Source: SFTJ01 sp045613305 (GTDB lineage Bacteria; Bacteroidota; Bacteroidia; Bacteroidales; Muribaculaceae). Taken from it: a stretch of 64,000 nucleotides of DNA. The notes beneath the pieces are model-generated. The model was not told where the DNA came from. It saw only the letters and a list, made by a program, of their open reading frames with translations, and ran no database searches. Below, in pieces: positions 58,909-64,000 of this stretch; position 1 is the stretch's first letter; each line of letters opens with the position of its first letter. The stretch lies in the NCBI GenBank assembly GCA_045613305.1, contig JAZLAU010000009.1, positions 1 to 64,000 of the forward strand. The letters run 5' to 3'. The translations under genes were made by a program, and so were the position numbers.

Positions 58909-60369
58909 TTATTCTGGAGGGAATAAAAGCATAAGAGCCGGAATGCCTGAAGCCGAATAAGAGTCGATGTCGGCGCCTTCGGTAACAGGTTCTCCATATT
59001 TGCCGCTGCAAATGTCGCGAGTGCGGTCACGGTTTTCCCATCCGCAGAATATGTTGTTGCGAATTTGTTCCAAGTAGGTTGTTTCGCCACAGTCATAAAT
59101 CAACTCGGCCATGTATTGCGACAGGATGGTGGTGTAGATGCCTTGTTCTATTCCGCTTTCCCAAGGCAACAGATAGTTGGTGCTGGCATTGCTCATGCGG
59201 GTGAACACATATTTTGCAGCACGCTTAGCGTTGTCGAGGTATGTGGCCTTTCCTGTAATCTTATAAAGTTTCACGCTTGCGCCAATCATTGTGGCTTGGT
59301 TATAGACGTGCGCTTTAGAGTCGTAGCTATAGTTGTTAGGGAATCCGCGGCAACTGTCATACACCAAACCCATAGCGCGGCTGAAAAGGTTTTTAGCCGC
59401 GAAATCATAGATTTCGATAGCCATTTCGAGGTAGCGTTGCTTGGTTTCGTAGTTAGGGCGCACAAAATCGCCATAACTGTTGCTCCAAGTTTTTGGATTA
59501 GTGTCGGCAGTGGTATTTTCGTCCATTGCTTCATATAGTTCAAGTGCAGCAATCACAGTAGGGAAGTTGATGCACGCCATACGAGCATGGTCGTCGACAT
59601 TCTTTTCAGGGTTTTCGATAGGTTGCCATTGCCAGAACATGCCGCCCGACATACCCTTGGCAGGGTCGGCATACGAGCCGTTGTCGCCAACGCGGTCAGA
59701 GCCATACCATACGCGAGCGTAGGCTTTTTGAGCATATGTTAAAGCATTAGCGTCGTCAAACAACTTAGCATAACGCGCCAAGGTGATAGTCCACCATTGT
59801 ATGTCGTCGTATATAAACCAACCGGTGTTGGTGTTGGCGTCGTCGAAGTTGAAGTTAACGTAATGCATTTTGTTGTAGCGAAGAATTTGCGAAGCCTGGC
59901 TTTTGTATTTTGTAGCGCGGGTTTCGTCGCCTTCAGCCAAAGCACGCTTGTAGGCGTTCATGGCCATGTCGAGATACATAGGTTGACACCAAATAGCGGC
60001 GCAGCCGTTCCAACGGTCGATTGCATAGGCTGTGTTGGTGCTTTGTTTGTAAAGTTTAGTTCTGGTGTCGAAGCACACTTTGTGGAAAGCGTCGTAGGCA
60101 GTCCAGGTGTCTTCGAGGGTGTATGGCAGATATTTAAACACCACGCTGTCAACATCAAGAGCGTTAAACTGGGTGCCTTCTTCGCCTTGGTAGATGGTTT
60201 GAGTCATGGCGTTATTAGCCACTTCGGTGACGATTTTTGTCACGTTAGCCGAGTTGATTCGGGTGATGGTGCCGTCTTTTTTGTGCACTTTGATTTGGTT
60301 CACTTCGTCGGCGTTGACAATCAAGGCACATGCTATGATTGCGATTAAGAATAGATATGCCTTTTTCAT
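58909..60369 (-). CDS. Glycoside hydrolase family 76 (alpha-1,6-mannanase-like)
   Basis: A 486-residue exported enzyme with signal KKAYLFLIAIIACALIVNA. Residues 25-90 form a short strand module (IKVHKKDGTITRINSANVTKIV and ALDVDSVVFKY). The GH76 alpha-toroid follows, with the catalytic Asp pair in WFIYDDIQWWTITLA (Asp188, Asp189) and GGMFWQWQPIENPEKNVDDHARMACINFP. It would cut alpha-1,6-mannan as in yeast cell wall. Its start overlaps the preceding stop by four bases (ATGA), so translation is coupled. Confidence 0.9.
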   Translation of the reverse strand: MKKAYLFLIAIIACALIVNADEVNQIKVHKKDGTITRINSANVTKIVTEVANNAMTQTIYQGEEGTQFNALDVDSVVFKYLPYTLEDTWTAYDAFHKVCFDTRTKLYKQSTNTAYAIDRWNGCAAIWCQPMYLDMAMNAYKRALAEGDETRATKYKSQASQILRYNKMHYVNFNFDDANTNTGWFIYDDIQWWTITLARYAKLFDDANALTYAQKAYARVWYGSDRVGDNGSYADPAKGMSGGMFWQWQPIENPEKNVDDHARMACINFPTVIAALELYEAMDENTTADTNPKTWSNSYGDFVRPNYETKQRYLEMAIEIYDFAAKNLFSRAMGLVYDSCRGFPNNYSYDSKAHVYNQATMIGASVKLYKITGKATYLDNAKRAAKYVFTRMSNASTNYLLPWESGIEQGIYTTILSQYMAELIYDCGETTYLEQIRNNIFCGWENRDRTRDICSGKYGEPVTEGADIDSYSASGIPALMLLFPPE

Positions 60370-60839
60370 CGTTTCAATATTTTAATGGTTTCGTTTCCAA
60401 TTTTTAAGATATATGTTCCGCTTGGCAAGCCTTGAAGGTCTACTTGAGCCGAGCCGTTGGCATATAAAGTTGGGGCGATAACGGCAGCACCGTTAAGGCC
60501 TATCACTTCAATCTTGGCATTGGTGTCGCCAAAGGTCACGGTTAGCACATCGGCCACAGGGTTTGGATATGCGGTAACGGTAGTGGCATTAGGCTTCACT
60601 GCGGTGATGCCGCTGCTGCCTTCAAAGGTGTACTTCTTGATGTCGTTAAAGGCATAGGTTACATTGGCTGATTCGATGGTGAATTTGCCGTCGGCTACAT
60701 TGATGGTTAATTGGTCGGTAACGGGATAAGAAACTTTGTTACCCGATGTCAGAGTGATAATTAGAGCATTGCTTTCGGCATGTGCCAAACTGCCCATAAT
60801 GCACACCAACATGCACGCTAAACAGAATCTGAGTTTCAT
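60366..60839 (-). CDS. Small T9SS-tailed secreted protein
   Basis: A 157-residue protein with signal MKLRFCLACMLVCIMGSLAHA. It has a short strand module (ALIITLTSGNKVSYPVTDQL, then TYAFNDIKKYTFE) like that opening the GH76 protein, and a C-terminal type A sorting domain: VTAYPNPVADVLTVTFGD and LPSGTYILKIGNETIKILKR. No catalytic domain is present. The ATG at 60839 is chosen because the promoter TSS near 60861 gives a normal leader; ATG at 60851 is possible. First gene of the GH76 operon. Confidence 0.8.
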   Translation of the reverse strand: MKLRFCLACMLVCIMGSLAHAESNALIITLTSGNKVSYPVTDQLTINVADGKFTIESANVTYAFNDIKKYTFEGSSGITAVKPNATTVTAYPNPVADVLTVTFGDTNAKIEVIGLNGAAVIAPTLYANGSAQVDLQGLPSGTYILKIGNETIKILKR

Positions 60840-60867
60840 ATTATTATTCATAAAATTACGTAATGTG

Positions 60868-60898
60868 CAAAATTAGTAATTTATCTGCTAAAAGTCAA
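60868..60898 (-). promoter_or_regulatory. Promoter of the GH76 operon
   Basis: Minus-strand TAATTTTG at 60868-60875 with ATTG (rc of CAAT, 60895-60898) spaced 19 bases. The TSS is near 60861. Confidence 0.55.
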
Positions 60899-61072
60899 TA
60901 AATTGCAGTTGGAAAATGGGCGTTTTGAGGAAGGTGGTTGGCATTTGTGCTTCATAAGTCGGCGGTGTGAGTTGGTGGCGGCGCGGCGTTATTTCAGGGC
61001 GGGCATTTCTCTTTTTTTATTAAACAGTTTGCCTTGGGTGTAGCGTTGTTTAAGAGCGGGGCATATAAGAAC

Positions 61073-61109
61073 AAAAAAAGGAGGCTTTCCCGATTGAGAA
61101 AGCCTCCTT
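61073..61109 (-). terminator. Terminator of the 937-residue protein gene
   Basis: An AAGGAGGCTTTC/GAAAGCCTCCTT stem with an 8-base loop; on the minus strand it is followed by a run of T. Confidence 0.88.
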
Positions 61110-61131
61110 GTGATTATTGAGGGTAAGTTAA

Positions 61132-63945
61132 TTACTTAACAATGAACTTTTGACCGTTCTTGATATAGATGCCAGGAATAGTTGCTTCCTTAACTTCGAT
61201 ACCTTGTAGGTTGTAAACCTTGTTGTTGCCCTTAACTTCGTTCTTTTCAACAGAGTTGATGCCAGAAGTTTCGCCAGTGTAAGTTAGGCGAACGTTGTCA
61301 AGAACTACCCAGCTACCGTCAGCTTCCATTCCATCCTTGTAAATCATGATGCCAAGGTAACCATCTTCGCCAACTTCTACTTCTATAGAGTTCTTGTAAA
61401 GACCAAGTTCGAAGAATTTACCAGCGTCATTGCAACCGTCAGGAAGGTAACCTATAGCAGTGTTCTTACCGATAGTAGAAGCCTTGCTTGCTTCGGTGTG
61501 TAGTTGAGCCAATTCAGTGGCTTCACCGTTCACTTCAAGAACAGCAAGTGATTGAACTTCTTCGCCGTTAACAAGTTTATTAACGTAGTTGTCTACGCCA
61601 CCGTCACGGAAGTAACCTTGAATGCTAACAGTGTAGAAACCTGCAGGAAGGCCTACGATGTCTTGAGCAAGACCCATTGAAGTTTGGTTCCAGCTTTCGT
61701 ATAGACCATAAGCATAGTCAGGACCCCAATCACTGTTGTAGTGGCGGCCGATACCGTGGTTACCGTCGCTGTTATCTACCCATGCGTCGTTAGCGTCTTG
61801 AGGGTCGAAACTTGGACGTTTAACCATGAATGTAGCGTCAACTGGGTTTTGAGCCGATGCGTCAGCAAGAAGAGCATAGCGGTCAGCAACAGTGACAAGT
61901 TTCCATTGGTTGTAAGGGTTAGAACCGTCGTTCATGTCGGTGTCAACAGTAGCATATGTGCCATCGCGATAGCCAAGAAGCATAGAGTTGTCGGCAGCGC
62001 GAGCAATGTTGTAGATGCCGTCGCCGCTGCTTGTAGGAACGAATGTCCATACGTCGCCATCAGGACAGTCCATGTAACCGTTGTAGTTCATGAAGTCGTT
62101 AACGCCTTCTTGGCCGTTTGGAAGGTGAGTGTTAATCTTGTAACCACCTCCACCTTCTACAGCGTGAAGAGTAACAGGCTTAGCAGTGAAACCAACACCA
62201 CAGTGAGTAATGTGGTTCATAGCACCCTTAAGGAATTGCTTTCTACCAACATTGTATAGATAGAAGTCGCCTTCAGCAGGAGCTTGGCCTGCAAATTTGT
62301 CTTCGTGAGTGCCGATAGCGTTGATACGACGAGGAAGAAGAAGGTTGTTCATTGCATTCTTCATGTCTTCAGCGTTTAGGCTTTCCTTTTCAACAAGTTC
62401 AGCAGCTTCGATAGCAGCAGTTAGAGTAGCAAGACCGTTAACATTTTCAGCCTTAGCAGCAGCAATGTTGATAGGAAGGGCCTTGATAACGCCTTGGTTG
62501 TTTTCAACTACGTTAAGGATAGAGTTCAATGCGTTAGTAGCATCGCCAATAACTTCTTCGCTTGTAGAAGAAAGAGCAGCCTTAGCAGCAGTTAGAGCAG
62601 CGTCGAATGCAGCCTTAGTTGCTGTAGTGTGAGCGCCAGTGAATGCTTCAGCTCTGTCGATAGCGGCTTGAAGGTTTTCTTTGAATGCTGATACGTCAGC
62701 AGCGCCAAGATATGTAACCTTGAAGTTGTCGAAGTTAATCCAGTCGTCTTCAACACCGTCGTTTGATTCCTTGATGATACCAATCTTAAGGATACCGTCA
62801 GTAACGTTAACTTCGATAGGGTCATTAACGTAACCGCAATATCTGTTAAATGCGCGAGATGCAGCTTGCATGTTGTCTGGATACCAAAGTGAGCCATATT
62901 CGCTATGACCGAAGTGGTTTGGAATTTGCTCGTCGCTTGCGCCGTCAAGAATTGACATAAGAGGAGCCTTAGCGTCGTTAGCATAGTAGAATGCGCGGAT
63001 AGTTTCAGTGCCATCGGTGCGCTTAGATTCTACAGTTGCAGCATTGCCGTGGTGATCGTGAGGAGCAGAGCAACCGTCGCGATAGAAACCTTGAACTTGC
63101 AAGCTGTAGCGACCATTAGGAACTTCTACTTCTTGCCACATGTGGAACTTTGAAGAGTTCCAACTTTCGATGTGCATGTTACCGCGAGAGATGTCGTTGC
63201 CTTCGTCACCACCACGAACGCAGTGAGGGCTGTCAATCTTCCAAGCGCCATAGCGACGGTCGTTGTTAGAGAAGTCAGGAGAGCTTACAAGCCAAGTAGC
63301 GTCAACAGGTTCTGTAGAAGCAAGCATCTTAGCAAGGCGTTCTTCCTTAGTTACCAATTGCCATACATCGCCAAGGTCATTACCAGTGGTTTGCTCGAAT
63401 GGAGTTGTGCAAATGTAAGTTTGAGGACCTGTTACGTTTTGATAGAATAGGTTGTTGGCTTGATATGGGTTAGTTTCATATTGCTTAGCCATAAGAACAT
63501 AAGTCACACCATCGCGCATGCTTAGGATTTGATAACCTGCAGCAGGGTTTGACTCGTCAACAGGGAAGAATACCCAGTCGCTGTTAGCGTCGGTGTCAAG
63601 ATACAATGGTTGAGCGTCAAGATTTGGAATGTCAGATTCTGGAGTTTGACCTGATGCCATTGAACGGTTTGAAAGGAAGTTAAGGTCGATTTTGTAAGAA
63701 CCTTCGCCACCACTTTCAGCGTCAAGACGAAGAAGAACGTCAAGACCACGAGTACCAAGTTCTGCACGAGTTTGCCAAGCATTAGTTAAGCGGTCGTTGT
63801 TTTGCAACCACATGCCTGTTTCAACATTGTACAAATAGAATGTTCCACCTTCTGCAGGAAGTTCAGCACCTGTGTAAGGGCTTTGTGCAAATGCACTTGC
63901 TGCACCAAGAAGAATGGAACCTAAAAATAGTAAATGTTTCTTCAT
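61132..63945 (-). CDS. Large duplicated secreted protein with T9SS tail
   Basis: A 937-residue exported protein with signal MKKHLLFLGSILLGAASAFA. Two homologous halves: A (about 30-415) and B (about 553-890). Each opens with AEGG/D-FYLYNV and then carries WQLVT or WKLVT, a PVDATW/PVDATF segment, a YSLQVQGFYRDG or YTVSIQGYFRDG segment and a DNF/DNV strand end. Between them (417-550) is an Ala-rich helical region resembling FIVAR repeats (AAIDRAEAFTGAHTTATKAAF). The tail INSVEKNE, VYNLQGIEV, IPGIYIKNGQKFIVK is a T9SS sorting signal. The halves look like carbohydrate-binding modules, so it is likely a surface adhesin or glycan binder. No catalytic motif seen. Confidence 0.82.
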   Translation of the reverse strand: MKKHLLFLGSILLGAASAFAQSPYTGAELPAEGGTFYLYNVETGMWLQNNDRLTNAWQTRAELGTRGLDVLLRLDAESGGEGSYKIDLNFLSNRSMASGQTPESDIPNLDAQPLYLDTDANSDWVFFPVDESNPAAGYQILSMRDGVTYVLMAKQYETNPYQANNLFYQNVTGPQTYICTTPFEQTTGNDLGDVWQLVTKEERLAKMLASTEPVDATWLVSSPDFSNNDRRYGAWKIDSPHCVRGGDEGNDISRGNMHIESWNSSKFHMWQEVEVPNGRYSLQVQGFYRDGCSAPHDHHGNAATVESKRTDGTETIRAFYYANDAKAPLMSILDGASDEQIPNHFGHSEYGSLWYPDNMQAASRAFNRYCGYVNDPIEVNVTDGILKIGIIKESNDGVEDDWINFDNFKVTYLGAADVSAFKENLQAAIDRAEAFTGAHTTATKAAFDAALTAAKAALSSTSEEVIGDATNALNSILNVVENNQGVIKALPINIAAAKAENVNGLATLTAAIEAAELVEKESLNAEDMKNAMNNLLLPRRINAIGTHEDKFAGQAPAEGDFYLYNVGRKQFLKGAMNHITHCGVGFTAKPVTLHAVEGGGGYKINTHLPNGQEGVNDFMNYNGYMDCPDGDVWTFVPTSSGDGIYNIARAADNSMLLGYRDGTYATVDTDMNDGSNPYNQWKLVTVADRYALLADASAQNPVDATFMVKRPSFDPQDANDAWVDNSDGNHGIGRHYNSDWGPDYAYGLYESWNQTSMGLAQDIVGLPAGFYTVSIQGYFRDGGVDNYVNKLVNGEEVQSLAVLEVNGEATELAQLHTEASKASTIGKNTAIGYLPDGCNDAGKFFELGLYKNSIEVEVGEDGYLGIMIYKDGMEADGSWVVLDNVRLTYTGETSGINSVEKNEVKGNNKVYNLQGIEVKEATIPGIYIKNGQKFIVK

Positions 63946-64000
63946 TGTGAAAAAATTTTAAGTGAATATTAAGTTTAGTTTTTTAAATTATAATTGCTTG

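Overview
The window looks like the chromosome of a member of the Bacteroidales. The evidence is the recurring promoter pattern TTTG - about 20 bases - TAnnTTTG just upstream of starts, leaders without obvious Shine-Dalgarno sequences, heavy use of TTG for leucine, type IX secretion (T9SS) C-terminal sorting tails, and families typical of this order: DUF1573, DUF2723, a PorZ-like propeller protein, GH76, and fimbrillin-like and BspA-like LRR proteins. Muribaculaceae or Prevotellaceae would fit, but I cannot decide between them from sequence alone. No phage, insertion sequence, CRISPR array or plasmid gene is visible.

Layout. 1-4.4 kb: start of a free-methionine-sulfoxide reductase, mannose-6-phosphate isomerase, two DUF1573 surface proteins and the MeaB GTPase. 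4.6-7.5 kb: an Omp85-type barrel overlapping an EptA-like phosphoethanolamine transferase. 7.75-16.45 kb: a tight six-gene unit with a vWA-like lipoprotein, a 4-TM protein, a tubulin/FtsZ-like GTPase, a 1143-residue protein with an actin/HSP70-type ATPase half, a coiled-coil membrane protein and a zinc-ribbon tail-anchored protein. It looks like an envelope-linked cytoskeletal machine and is the most unusual content of the window. 16.5-24.2 kb: GDP-mannose pyrophosphorylase, tRNA-Pro(CGG), two membrane acyltransferases, a PorZ-like T9SS protein and an EamA transporter. 24.3-29.4 kb (minus): an RNA methyltransferase-purD-membrane protein-pdxB operon. 29.8-38.5 kb: DUF2723 glycosyltransferase-like protein, polysaccharide deacetylase overlapping queG, DUF2807 adhesin-like protein, GNAT protein and a zinc-ribbon membrane protein. 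38.9-42.5 kb: topA and a YitT-family protein. 42.5-50.9 kb: a cluster of secreted carbohydrate-active proteins (GtaA-like, EEP phosphatase/nuclease, GH3, CBM9-like, GH10-like) without SusC/SusD. 51.1-52.8 kb: cysteine desulfidase-family enzyme plus a small protein. 53-64 kb: envelope and secreted proteins: a deacetylase-like lipoprotein lacking the catalytic Asp pair, a BspA-like LRR protein, a fimbrillin-like lipoprotein, a four-gene GH76 operon and a 937-residue duplicated T9SS cargo.

Themes. Mannose metabolism (manA, manC, GH76) and envelope building dominate. Several proteins carry T9SS tails, consistent with the PorZ-like gene. Regulation appears simple: many TAnnTTTG promoters and rho-independent hairpins can be seen. 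Notable non-coding features are a structured leader before the GH3 gene, a 61-bp tandem repeat near 58 kb and an 88-bp intergenic element near 54 kb. All functional calls come from motif recognition by eye; no database search was possible.
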